DNA from: Burkholderia sp. Nafp2/4-1b
Lineage (GTDB): Bacteria; Pseudomonadota; Gammaproteobacteria; Burkholderiales; Burkholderiaceae
Assembly: GCF_003635165.1 (NCBI RefSeq)
Contig: NZ_ML058620.1
Location: forward strand, 1-64,000
Direction of reading: 5' to 3'
DNA length: 64,000 nucleotides
The notes under the pieces are model-generated. The model did not search any database. It saw only the letters and a list, made by a program, of their open reading frames with translations, and was not told where the DNA came from. Each line of letters begins with the position of its first letter. Position 1 is the first letter of the stretch. Position numbers and translations under genes: made by a program. Positions 1-8,677 of this stretch are shown here, piece after piece.

Positions 1-16
1 TTGTGAAAATATTTTG

Positions 17-48
17 AAAAAGCCCCCGTGCGCTGCCGCGCACGGGCT
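17..48 (-). terminator. Rho-independent terminator, minus strand
   Basis: A 9-bp perfect stem (CCCGTGCGC / GCGCACGGG, loop TGCC) is followed on the minus strand by five T residues. It would stop transcription running leftwards. The nearest leftward gene ends more than 800 bases away with a rightward gene between them, so its client gene is unclear. Confidence 0.7.
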
Positions 49-122
49 CAACGCATGACGCCCTACATACCGTAGCTCAAGAGAAGAGACGCGCACCGTA
101 TACGCAGCAAGTCCAACGTTCC

Positions 123-134
123 TCCTATATAGGA
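123..134. promoter_or_regulatory. 12-bp palindrome upstream of first gene
   Basis: TCCTATATAGGA is a perfect palindrome lying about 150 bases upstream of the start chosen for the first gene. It is AT-rich against a GC-rich background and could be an operator or part of a promoter. No regulator can be assigned. Confidence 0.3.
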
Positions 135-284
135 AGGAGGCCGACAACACCCGCCACCCCGATCTGCATGCTTCAGCCTCATATTCGCTTCGCGCCTGTC
201 ACCAGACAGAGGAACGTAGAAGCTGGAAGCGGCATCGCGCCGTCGAGTATCATGCCGCGATCGAACAACGCACTCATACCGACG

Positions 285-722
285 ATGGACAGCACCACTC
301 AATCTGGCGACGCCGATCTTCGCGACGAATATGCCGCGCTGCGCGAACGCGCCGTCATGCTGGAAGAACAGGTCCCGCCGCTCCTGCAACGCATCTCGGA
401 TCTGCTGCCGCGCATCAGCGGTGTGTCCGACCTGGCGGACGAGCACCGCGAGCGGCTCGTCGGCGCGCGCAACGCAGCGATGGTCTCGATCGAAAACTAT
501 CAGCAGGCGATCCCGTTCCTGCAAACCGCCGACTCGATCATCGAGCAGCTCGACAAGACACCCGAGCGCGACGAGGACATCGAGTGGCGCGAATCGCTGC
601 TGCAGCGGCTCGATGAACTGATCGACGTCGCGGTCGTGATGATCGACGATGCGCAAGGCTATTTCGAACAAGCGGCCGCCTGCGATCTCGCAAGCGTACC
701 GAAGTCCATTCTCGAAGACTGA
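285..722 (+). CDS. Hypothetical coiled-coil protein
   Basis: This encodes a small acidic protein of about 145 residues that I do not recognise. It has no signal peptide or membrane segment. The sequence is rich in Leu, Glu, Arg and Asp with heptad-like spacing (for example around LRDEYAALRERAVMLEEQ and LLQRISDLLPRIS), so it is probably mostly helical with coiled-coil propensity. Third codon positions are strongly GC-rich in this frame, which supports real coding and argues against the overlapping minus-strand open frame. The open frame extends to position 168. I chose the ATG at 285, where coding-like composition begins, but the ATG at 252 is also possible because no clear ribosome binding site decides it. 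Confidence 0.65.
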   Translation: MDSTTQSGDADLRDEYAALRERAVMLEEQVPPLLQRISDLLPRISGVSDLADEHRERLVGARNAAMVSIENYQQAIPFLQTADSIIEQLDKTPERDEDIEWRESLLQRLDELIDVAVVMIDDAQGYFEQAAACDLASVPKSILED

Positions 723-881
723 GCGCCACGGCGAGAACGCGTACCGTGCAGCGACCGAGCCTGTCGCGTACGCCAACTCGCGCGGCTCGAGCCGTTCAAG
801 TACGGCGCCCCGCAAAGCTCCCGAAAAAGCTCACCTTGCCGGCACGGGTACGCGCCGGCCGCCAGCCGTGTCGTGGGTTGA

Positions 882-1565
882 CTACAGCGTATCGAGAACG
901 ATCGACTCGCCGACGATCGGCACACGGATATACCCGCCCTCCGCATCGCCATACGCGTGCGCGTATCCGTCGATCACATATTGCGCGGTCAATGCGCACA
1001 GCGTGGCATCCCGCGCGTCGACCGATCGCAGCGTCGACACGTCGATCCCGAGCTGCGTCAGCAGTTGCCGGCGCTGGTTGCGCTTCTGCTTCGCCGATGC
1101 GATCGCCTTGCCGAGCATTGCGCAGGTAATCGCGTACGGATAGGTCTCGAAGCTCACGCGCCCGCCGGCATATCGCGCGTCGGTGAGCAGCGGATAAGCA
1201 TCCGCCAGCGCGCGGTAGACGCGCTCTCCCATGAACATCCAGTCGAAGAAGCCCGACGTGCTCGCCACCGCCTGTTCGCGCGATGGCGTCGGGAAACACG
1301 AGATCCGTTCGCGCGCGAGCGCCTGCTCGGCGGCCCGGCGCCCGGCTCCCGTCCACCACAGGCTCGGCGCGTCGACGCCCACGGCCACTACGTCATGTTC
1401 GATGCACAGCGCAGGCAGCGCTTCGGGCGCGATCCGCGCTGCGCGGCAGACGATCGTCGTGCCGCGCAGGATCACGAGATCGCATTGCTTCTTGTCACCA
1501 CCCACGTCGACGCCGGCCACCGCGGGCAGCGACCGAGCAAGCGATCGGGATCGGGCCGCCGGCAT
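882..1565 (-). CDS. DUF429 family protein
   Basis: A 227-residue protein of the DUF429 family, whose members have an RNase H-like fold and no settled function. Typical family features are visible: the start GVDVGGDKKQCDL with an acidic residue on the first strand, the central VAVGVDAPSLWW, the segment SFETYPYAITCAMLG, and the late DARDATLCALTAQYVIDGYA. The start is the ATG at 1565, eight bases after the stop of the HD-domain gene upstream, so the two are probably co-transcribed. Family membership is inferred from these motifs. No biochemical role can be given, although the fold suggests nucleic acid or nucleotide chemistry. Confidence 0.75.
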   Translation of the reverse strand: MPAARSRSLARSLPAVAGVDVGGDKKQCDLVILRGTTIVCRAARIAPEALPALCIEHDVVAVGVDAPSLWWTGAGRRAAEQALARERISCFPTPSREQAVASTSGFFDWMFMGERVYRALADAYPLLTDARYAGGRVSFETYPYAITCAMLGKAIASAKQKRNQRRQLLTQLGIDVSTLRSVDARDATLCALTAQYVIDGYAHAYGDAEGGYIRVPIVGESIVLDTL

Positions 1566-1573
1566 GGTGCGCG

Positions 1574-2098
1574 TCAGTCCGTCGGCCGCGCGTCGTACGC
1601 GGCATCGAAGATCCCTTCGAGGCCCGGATGCACGCCGCGCATCCGGTCGACGACCGACTTCGCCCAGTCGAAATACGCTTGCTTGCGCTCGAGCGGCCAG
1701 TCGGCGGGCGGATGGCGCGCGATGTCGCGCAGGTTGCAGATCTTGTCGGCAAGCTTCACGAGCTTCGCACGCCGGCTGATGGTGGCCGCATGCTCGACCT
1801 GCAGGCGCTTGCGCTCGTCCTTCGGCAAGGATTTGTCGTCGGTGACTTCCATCACGATGTCCGCGACGTCCTTGCCGAACAGCCGCAGCAATTCCTGCTC
1901 GGTCGTCTCCGTATCCTCGATCGTGTCGTGCAACACCGCCGCGACGATCACACGCTCGTCCTCGATGCCGGCTTCGTTGGCCAGCACGTCGGCGAGCGCG
2001 ATCGGATGGTTGATGTAAGGCGACGCTTCGTCGTCCTTGCGCCGCTGATTGCGATGCTTGTCCGCCGCGAACGCGATGGCGGCTACCAGCTTGTTCAT
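1574..2098 (-). CDS. HD-domain phosphohydrolase, MESH1/SpoT-hydrolase-like
   Basis: A 174-residue stand-alone HD-domain protein resembling the hydrolase half of RelA/SpoT and small alarmone hydrolases (MESH1-like), which remove pyrophosphate from (p)ppGpp. The HD motif with the following ED pair is clear in VAAVLHDTIEDTE, and the conserved KLADKICNLRDI follows later. His at FAADKHRNQRRKD fits the first metal ligand. No synthetase, TGS or ACT domain is present. The start at 2098 is preceded by a G-rich ribosome binding site (GGGGGG). The gene is followed closely by the DUF429 gene. Alarmone hydrolysis is inferred from the family; other pyrophosphorylated nucleotides are possible substrates. 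Confidence 0.8.
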   Translation of the reverse strand: MNKLVAAIAFAADKHRNQRRKDDEASPYINHPIALADVLANEAGIEDERVIVAAVLHDTIEDTETTEQELLRLFGKDVADIVMEVTDDKSLPKDERKRLQVEHAATISRRAKLVKLADKICNLRDIARHPPADWPLERKQAYFDWAKSVVDRMRGVHPGLEGIFDAAYDARPTD

Positions 2099-2221
2099 AT
2101 CGATCCCCCCGTATGGCCCCACCCGCAACCGGCAGAACCGGTCGCGTGCGTTTTCGGAACCGCACATACTACCTGTACGCGATGACCATTCCCATATATT
2201 GGAACATCGCGACGCCCGACG

Positions 2222-5200
2222 TCATGCGCGTGCCGCCTCGCGCTGCAGCGCGACCACGTTGACCTGCGCACCGAACACGTCGCGCACGAGCGGCAGCAGG
2301 TGATCGTGGTGCGTCAGGAACAGCACCTGGGTCCGCGTCGACAGATCGCGCAGCGCCTCGAGCCCCGCCTTCGCGCGCGCATCGTCGAAGTTGATGAACA
2401 GATCGTCGGCCACGAACGGCAGCCCGGTCCTGCTGGCGAGCTGCAATTCGAGCGCCGCGATCCGCAGTGCGAGGAACAGCTGGTCGCGCGTCCCTTCGCT
2501 CAGGCCGGCGACCTCGACCGACGTGCCCTTGGTGCGCCGCGCATACAACGCGGGCGGCGTCCGCTCGGTGTCGACGGTCAGCCGCGCGAATTCGCCGAGC
2601 GTGAGCCCCGCGAATATCTCGCTCGCCCGGCGCAGCATCGGCCCCTGCTTCTGGTCGCGATAGCGATCGGTTGCCCATTTCAGCAGCCGGCTTGCGGTCG
2701 CCGCTTCCAGATACTGTTCGGCCGCATCGCCCATCGCGGCCAGCGCTTCCTGCCGCTTCGCCTCGGCCACCGCCGCGTTCGCCTGGCCGTCGATCGCGCC
2801 GAAGGCCTGCTGCGCGACGACCTGTTGCTGTGCGAGTGCGTTCAGGCGCTTGCCGACGTCGTCGAGCGACTGTTTCACTGCTTCCAGATGCGCGGGCACG
2901 TCGGCGATGTCCTGCTCCGCGACCTCGGCCTCGACGGCCGCCTGCGACAACCCGTCGCCGTCGCGCACCAACGCTTCCTTCGCGGCATCGACGGCCTGCC
3001 GAAGCTGACGCTGCCGATCCGATTGCTCGGCCAGCGGCAGCGCCGCGTCGATCGACGCGACGCCGGCCAACTGCAGCAACGGCTGAATGCGTGCATCCGC
3101 GCCCGCGACCGCGGCGGCCGCATCGGCGACCTTGCTGTCGGCGTGACGCACCGCGTCGTCGGCACGCGCGATGGCGCGCGCGGTTTCCCGTGCCGCCGCC
3201 ACGCGCATCGACAACCGGCGCGCAACATCCAGCCAGTCGCCGCTCGCGAGCCACGCGGGCTCCAGCGCTTCGGCCAGCCGCCGTGCGCCGGCCTCGAGCG
3301 CAGCCAGCTCCGCACGGATCGCGGCCATCCGGTTGCGCGGCGCATCGGCGTCGGCCAGTTCGGCCGTCACCGCATTCGCAAGGCCGAGCGCGCCTTCCGC
3401 CGCCGCCAGCGTCACGGCGTTCGCGGACAGTTTCGCGTCGGCGAGCGCGTCGCGCCATTGCGCTTGCCACGCATCGTACGCAGCCTGCGCGTGACCGGCG
3501 CGCGAGCGGGCCGTCCCGCATCCGCGTTCGGCTTCGCGCGCACGATCCTCGAGGCTGTCCTTCTGCGCGAGCGTCTTCTCCGCCGACTGCACGAATGTCT
3601 CGGCGATCGCGATGAGCGCCGCCAGCCCGTCGGTGTCGCTACCGCGCGATACCAGGCGCAGCGCCGAACGCAATGCAGCTTCGGCGCCGGCGCGCGCATC
3701 GCGGATCGTCGCGAAATCGCGGCGCTGCCGGTCAAGCTCGAGTTGCGCGGCAAACACCGCATCGCGCTTCGCGAGCCAGTCGCTCATCGCCGCCAGCGGC
3801 ATGCCCGGCACGCCGGCCGTCGCGGCCAGCTCGGACCACGTGTCGCGATGCGCGGCCAGCTCGCGTTCACGCTCGTCCAATGTCGACTGCCGGCGCGTCA
3901 ACACGGCGCGCGCGGACTCGACCTGCTGACGCAGCGATTGCAGCGTCGCCGCCGCTTGGGTCGCGCCGAGTTGCGCATCGACGAGCTCGTCGGCGAGGCG
4001 AATCGCATCGTCGACGGCCGGCGCGCCGGTTGCAAGATCGACCGCCCCGCTGCGGATGTCGCCCCACGCACCGTCGCGACGCGCGCGCGCCGCCAGCACG
4101 TCGGCGGTCGTGACGACTTTGTGGCTCTCCGCGAAATGCTTCTCCTGGAGTTCGAGCCGCTCGAATTCTTCCTGCGCGCTGTCCCGTGCGTCGCGTGCAG
4201 CCGCCGCCGCGCTCGCGCGCTCGCTTGCTTCGTTGAGCAATGCACCGAGCCGCGCCGCCGACGGCACGTCGAGCACCCGCAGCGCATCGACCGGCTTGCG
4301 CCACTGGCCAAGCGCATCGAGTGCGTCGGCGAGCGTGCGCTCGGCAGCAGCGATGTCGCGTTCGAGCGCCTGTTCACGCTGGCCGCTGCTGCGATACCCC
4401 TGGGCATCGGCCAGCGCCGCGCGCAGCACCTCCGGCACCTCGACCGTCGACAGGCGCGCCAGCTGTTCCTGCGCCTGCGCAAGTTCCTGCGTGCGCTCGT
4501 CGAGCGATTCGCGCGCACCGGCCAGCGCCTGGTGCAGCGCGCCATGGTCGCGCAACAGGTTCGCGACCGTCTTCAGCGACAGCGCGCTCGGCAGTGCCGC
4601 GCGCAGCGACGCCTCGTCGGTCGGCCAGCCGAGCTGCGCTGCGGCCGAACCCGCGGCGGACAAATGCCGCTCGACATCCGCCCCGAGCAACAGCAGATCC
4701 TGCGCGTGATTCATGCAGGCGCCGCGCAAGCGGTCGAGCGCTTCAATGTCGCCTTCGAGTGCCAGCGCGTCGGCATCCGGATCGATCGCATCACGCGCCT
4801 GCCGTTTCGCGAGCAGGTCCGCACGCCGCTCTTCCAGCACCTTCCGTTCGGCCGCGAGATCGCCTTGCGCTTTCAGCAGATCGGCGTATGCAGTCGGCGG
4901 CAACTCGACGACGGCGCCCAGTTCGGCCAGCGCCGCTTCCTTGATCGTCAATTCCTTCAAGTAAGGCGCGAGCCGTCGCACACGTTCGAGCTTCGAGCGC
5001 AGCGCTTCGAGTCGACGCTGCTCCGCGCGCGCCTGCTCGATCTCCTGCTCGACCGCGTCGCGCGCCTCCTTGCGATCGACCCAGTCGCGCGTACGCACCT
5101 GGACCGCCTTCAACTCACCGACCGCTTCGTTGAACGACGTCTCGGCCTGAACGAATGCGCTGCCGCTGCGGCGCGGCGCCCACAGCTCGCCCGCGCGCGC

Positions 5201-5692
5201 GTCGAGCTCCTCGCGCACCGGCCCGAGCGTGCCGACCCCCGCCGCCGATTCGAACAGCACCTGGCCGAGCTTGTCGGACGCGTCGAGAATGCTCCGGCCG
5301 CCGTCGACGAGCCGCCCATGGTCGAGCCCGAACATCTGCTCGAAGAACTCGCGCGTCGCGCCGTCGAGGATCGCGTTGAGCGTGTCGTCCGGCAGCTTGT
5401 CGTCGGCGGGCGTACGCAACGGGCTGCGCCCGCGCGCGCGATGAAACGCGAGCGCACCGGTACTGCTCTCCAGCACGCCGCCGATCCGCAGTTCGGGTGT
5501 GGCATGCAGGAAATCGAGCGGTGTCTGCAGCTTCATTCCGAACAGCAGTTCGGACACGGCCGTGCGGATCGTCGACTTGCCGGCCTCGTTCGGCCCCACG
5601 ATCACGTGGAAATCGTGTCCGGCCGACGGGAAGCGCAGCGTCTCGTCGGTGAACTTGCCGTACTTGATCAGATCGAGCTGGCTGATGCGCAT
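2222..5692 (-). CDS. YhaN-like AAA/SMC-type ATPase (SbcC-like)
   Basis: A 1156-residue ATPase of the SbcC/Rad50-like YhaN group, thought to act with an Mre11-like nuclease on DNA ends. The N-terminal ATPase half starts MRISQLDLIKYGKFTD and carries the Walker A motif GPNEAGKST at residues 33-41. A very long Ala/Glu/Arg-rich coiled-coil region fills most of the middle (about 180-1050). The C-terminal half has the ABC signature LSEGTRDQ and the Walker B-like PFVADDLFINFDD. It begins three bases after the YhaO-like gene ends, so the two are almost certainly translationally coupled. The long rightward open frame lying antisense to both is a GC-bias artefact. Confidence 0.88.
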   Translation of the reverse strand: MRISQLDLIKYGKFTDETLRFPSAGHDFHVIVGPNEAGKSTIRTAVSELLFGMKLQTPLDFLHATPELRIGGVLESSTGALAFHRARGRSPLRTPADDKLPDDTLNAILDGATREFFEQMFGLDHGRLVDGGRSILDASDKLGQVLFESAAGVGTLGPVREELDARAGELWAPRRSGSAFVQAETSFNEAVGELKAVQVRTRDWVDRKEARDAVEQEIEQARAEQRRLEALRSKLERVRRLAPYLKELTIKEAALAELGAVVELPPTAYADLLKAQGDLAAERKVLEERRADLLAKRQARDAIDPDADALALEGDIEALDRLRGACMNHAQDLLLLGADVERHLSAAGSAAAQLGWPTDEASLRAALPSALSLKTVANLLRDHGALHQALAGARESLDERTQELAQAQEQLARLSTVEVPEVLRAALADAQGYRSSGQREQALERDIAAAERTLADALDALGQWRKPVDALRVLDVPSAARLGALLNEASERASAAAAARDARDSAQEEFERLELQEKHFAESHKVVTTADVLAARARRDGAWGDIRSGAVDLATGAPAVDDAIRLADELVDAQLGATQAAATLQSLRQQVESARAVLTRRQSTLDERERELAAHRDTWSELAATAGVPGMPLAAMSDWLAKRDAVFAAQLELDRQRRDFATIRDARAGAEAALRSALRLVSRGSDTDGLAALIAIAETFVQSAEKTLAQKDSLEDRAREAERGCGTARSRAGHAQAAYDAWQAQWRDALADAKLSANAVTLAAAEGALGLANAVTAELADADAPRNRMAAIRAELAALEAGARRLAEALEPAWLASGDWLDVARRLSMRVAAARETARAIARADDAVRHADSKVADAAAAVAGADARIQPLLQLAGVASIDAALPLAEQSDRQRQLRQAVDAAKEALVRDGDGLSQAAVEAEVAEQDIADVPAHLEAVKQSLDDVGKRLNALAQQQVVAQQAFGAIDGQANAAVAEAKRQEALAAMGDAAEQYLEAATASRLLKWATDRYRDQKQGPMLRRASEIFAGLTLGEFARLTVDTERTPPALYARRTKGTSVEVAGLSEGTRDQLFLALRIAALELQLASRTGLPFVADDLFINFDDARAKAGLEALRDLSTRTQVLFLTHHDHLLPLVRDVFGAQVNVVALQREAARA

Positions 5693-5695
5693 CGC

Positions 5696-6946
5696 TTATT
5701 CCCCCCTCGCCAGCCGCGCGAGCAACGCGGGACCGACCTGCTCGACGAGCGCCGTGAGTTCGCCGGCGCGCGCCATCGTCAGCAGCGGCACCTCCTCCTT
5801 CACGTCGCTGCGCACCTTGCCGACGAACGGCTTCAGGTCGCGCTCGAGCAGCGCGAGGAAATCCGGATCGTGCGCGGCGTCGGCCAGGATCTGCTTCAGA
5901 TCCTCCAGCGCCTCCAGCTGCTCGCTTTCGCCCTGCGGCTGCTCGGGCGCGGACGTCGCGAGCCGCACCTTCTCCAGCCACAACCGCTCGTTGCCGATGA
6001 TGCCGATCTGGTTCAGCACCTCCGCGCGCAATTGCGGCGCACGGCCGAAAAAGTGACCGTGCGCGGGCGTGCGCCCGGTGACCGTCACGCGCACCGCGCG
6101 CGGCACGTGGCCATCGACGCTCAGCAGCGCCTCGAGCGACTGGCCGATCTTTCTCGACAGATCGGCGACCGTGAAGCAGTCGGACGCGTCGACCGAGACG
6201 GCTTCCCAGCGCAGCACGTCGAGGTACAGGCGTTCGACCTGCGTGCGACCCTGCTCGACCGTCACGAGCACCGCGCCGCGACGGCCCGTCTCGCGGATAT
6301 GGCGACCCTGCAGGTTGCCGGGAAACACGACGGTCGACGTGCCCGACCACTGCTGGAACTCGTGCACGTGGCCGAGTGCCCAGTAGTCGTAGCCTTTCGC
6401 GTGCAATTCCGCCAGCGTGCACGGTGCATAGTTCGCATGTGCCGCATAGCCTTCGAGCGCGGTGTGCAGCACGCCGATGTTGTAATGGCCCGGCACGGGG
6501 TCCGGGTACGCGATCGCGAGATTGTCGACGACCGCCTTGTCCTTGAAGCTCTGCCCGTGCAGCGCGACGTCGAATTCCGCCAACCTGACGGTTTCCGGCT
6601 TGCGATGGCCGAACACGGTGACGTTGTCGGGCAGCGTCAGCTTCTTCGTCATCTCGCTTTCGGCATCGTGATTGCCGCCGAGCACGAACGCGCGAATGCC
6701 GGCCTTGCGCAGGCGTCCCATCTGCTGGCCGAAGAAAATGCCGGTGTTGTGATCCTTCCAGTCGCCGTCGTACAGGTCGCCGGCGATCACGAGGAACGCG
6801 ACCTCCTCTTCGATCGCTCGATCCACGAGTTGCCGCAGCGCCTCGCGCGACGCGTTGCGCAACTGCGCGGCCGGCGCGTCGGGATACGCGCTCAGGCCGT
6901 GCAACGGGCTGTCAAGGTGAATGTCTGCCGCGTGGATGAACTTCAC
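5696..6946 (-). CDS. YhaO-like metallophosphoesterase (Mre11/SbcD-like nuclease)
   Basis: A 416-residue calcineurin-type phosphoesterase, the presumed nuclease partner of the ATPase that follows. Metal-binding motifs appear in family order: ADIHLDSP (Asp8, His10), AGDLYDGD near residue 55-60, GGNHDAE near 95, GVLHTALEG, and GHVHEF near 190. The C-terminal third is a helical capping region, probably for contact with the ATPase. The start is a GTG at 6946 preceded by GAGGAA at good spacing; the first residues (MKFIHAADIHLDSP) fit the family exactly. DNA-repair nuclease activity is inferred from the family. Confidence 0.88.
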   Translation of the reverse strand: MKFIHAADIHLDSPLHGLSAYPDAPAAQLRNASREALRQLVDRAIEEEVAFLVIAGDLYDGDWKDHNTGIFFGQQMGRLRKAGIRAFVLGGNHDAESEMTKKLTLPDNVTVFGHRKPETVRLAEFDVALHGQSFKDKAVVDNLAIAYPDPVPGHYNIGVLHTALEGYAAHANYAPCTLAELHAKGYDYWALGHVHEFQQWSGTSTVVFPGNLQGRHIRETGRRGAVLVTVEQGRTQVERLYLDVLRWEAVSVDASDCFTVADLSRKIGQSLEALLSVDGHVPRAVRVTVTGRTPAHGHFFGRAPQLRAEVLNQIGIIGNERLWLEKVRLATSAPEQPQGESEQLEALEDLKQILADAAHDPDFLALLERDLKPFVGKVRSDVKEEVPLLTMARAGELTALVEQVGPALLARLARGE

Positions 6947-7282
6947 GAAGGTTCCTCTGATTCATGACGAAGGGGGCGATGTCGACCGGCATTGTGCACT
7001 GTGGATCGACGGGCGCGGCGGCTGGCTCGAATTGGGGCAGCTGCCGGCGCCCCGTCGCGGGTACGGCGCTCATGTCAGCCGGTCGCGCCGCCGCGATGCC
7101 GGCCTGGAGATCGGACGCCCCGCTATTTAAGCATGGCGGGCAGGCAACGGCAGAGGGGTGTGGTTTGTGTACGAAGCGTTCATGCCCGGCATGGATGGGC
7201 CAGGCGGGCTTCAGGGAACAGCACCGGCATGCGCAAACGTGCGGCGGCTGGCGTGGACCGCGCAGATTGACGCGACATCCGC
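6947..7282. other. 336-bp intergenic region, probable promoter of YhaO-YhaN
   Basis: This separates the leftward YhaO/YhaN pair from the leftward MmgE/PrpD gene upstream. It should hold the promoter of yhaO-yhaN and the 3' end of the upstream transcript. I see no convincing hairpin-plus-T-run terminator and no supported reading frame; it is ordinary GC-rich sequence. Confidence 0.4.
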
Positions 7283-8677
7283 TCAGACGATCGCCGGCGC
7301 GCTTTCGCCGTCGCCGGCGAGTTGTTGATTCAGCATGCGCGCGTCCGCCAGTCGCTCGAGCGACAGGCACATGTCGCCGAGCGCGTCGGCCCGCGCACCA
7401 TCGAGCGCCATGCCGGCCAGCGCACGATATTTGGCCAACAGCGCGGGATCCGATAACGGATTGCGCGGATCGCCGAGCGCAATCGGCACGTGACGCGTGT
7501 CCTGCGTCCCGTCGGCGCGATGCAGGATCACCGTCGGCTCGTCGAGATCGCCCAGTACGGGATCGACCTCGACCACGATGCGTGCGAGCAGCGCGCCGAC
7601 CCGCGGATCGACGCGCCGGCCTGCGCGATAGACACCGATCCCCGTGTCGCCGAACGCAAATGCAGCCGCTACCGCGTACGGGAGGCTCATCTGCGCGGAC
7701 GATAGCGTCGACAGGTCGCGGCCACCGCACATCCGCGTAACGAACGCGCTCGCGCGAACCACGATTCGCTCGATTTCATCGACCGCGAGCGTACTCCCGT
7801 TCGCGAGTTGCAATGCGGCGTCGATCGCCGCATGTGCGCTGCGACATGATGCGTGCGGCTTGATCGAGCAACGCATCAGCTTCCATTGCACGCCGAGGCC
7901 GTCGGTCAGCGCTTCGGGTACCTGCGCGTGCGCGGCGAACGTGTTGAAAAACCCGCCCCAGACGTCGTCGAATACATGCGACGGACCGCTCACGCCTTCG
8001 CGCGCAAGCAGCGCCGCCAGCACGCCGCTTTCTGCCGCGCGTCCGGCATGCAGCCGCTTCGTCTGCGATCCGTCGTGGATGAAGCCCCACAGGCCGCCGG
8101 CGAAACTCGCCGCATGGCCGAGCGCGTCGCGCGTCTGCACGGCATCGAGACCGAGCACCCGAGCACTCGCCGCGGCCGCGCCGAACACGCCGCAACTGAG
8201 CGTCGAGTGCCAGCCGCTGCCGTTGTGGGCGGAGTAGCCGCCCGCTGCCTCGAGCACGCGCCGGCCGACGTCGTAGCCCAGTACGATCGCCGCGATGCAT
8301 TCACGGCCCGAAACCGGACGGGCGGCGCACGACAGTGCAGCCAGCACCGCCGGCAGCACGACCGCACCGGAATGATCGCAGCCGCCCGAATCGTCGAGTT
8401 CGAGCGCATGCGCGGCAATCCCGTTGACGAACGCGGCGTCGCGTGCGCCCGCGGTCAGCCGTGTGCCCCATAGCGACGCGCCGCCACATACGACGCCACC
8501 GGTCAGCGCGCGCGCAGTGCGGGTCTCGACGGCCGACGTCCCGGCGAGCGCCGCACCGAACGTATCGAGCATGTGCCGCTTGGCTTTCGCGATCACGTCG
8601 TCGGGCAGTGCGTCCGCGGCCGTCTGCGCAACGAACGTCGCGAGTCGCGTCGCACGCGTTTGCGCTTCCTGCGTCAT
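7283..8677 (-). CDS. MmgE/PrpD family protein (dehydratase/epimerase fold)
   Basis: A 464-residue MmgE/PrpD family member. The family includes 2-methylcitrate dehydratase, cis-aconitate decarboxylase and an iminodisuccinate epimerase, and it also occurs in the B. subtilis yxe operon (YxeQ). Supporting motifs are the N-terminal KRHMLDTFGAALAG, the strong ALELDDSGGCDHSGAVVLPA segment (family consensus HALDFDD...HP), GYDVGRRVLEA, the GWHSTLSCGVFGAAAASARVLGLD region and KPHASCRSAHAAIDAA. The ATG at 8677 overlaps the stop of the upstream deacetylase-like gene (ATGA), so it is the last gene of the operon running from 14.5 kb. The partners make propionate metabolism unlikely; epimerisation or dehydration of an amino-acid-like adduct is my inference. 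Confidence 0.85.
   Translation of the reverse strand: MTQEAQTRATRLATFVAQTAADALPDDVIAKAKRHMLDTFGAALAGTSAVETRTARALTGGVVCGGASLWGTRLTAGARDAAFVNGIAAHALELDDSGGCDHSGAVVLPAVLAALSCAARPVSGRECIAAIVLGYDVGRRVLEAAGGYSAHNGSGWHSTLSCGVFGAAAASARVLGLDAVQTRDALGHAASFAGGLWGFIHDGSQTKRLHAGRAAESGVLAALLAREGVSGPSHVFDDVWGGFFNTFAAHAQVPEALTDGLGVQWKLMRCSIKPHASCRSAHAAIDAALQLANGSTLAVDEIERIVVRASAFVTRMCGGRDLSTLSSAQMSLPYAVAAAFAFGDTGIGVYRAGRRVDPRVGALLARIVVEVDPVLGDLDEPTVILHRADGTQDTRHVPIALGDPRNPLSDPALLAKYRALAGMALDGARADALGDMCLSLERLADARMLNQQLAGDGESAPAIV

Noticed and set aside
63-815. A leftward 250-codon frame opposite the first gene, ending just before a minus-strand terminator
   Set aside because: The terminator made it tempting, but its residues look like a mirror of the rightward frame and no ribosome site or family is seen.
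2300-6967. A rightward open frame of more than 1500 codons antisense to the YhaO/YhaN genes
   Set aside because: Its composition (Arg, Gln, His, Ala rich with no domains) is that of a mirror frame forced by GC3 bias; the leftward frames carry complete family motifs.
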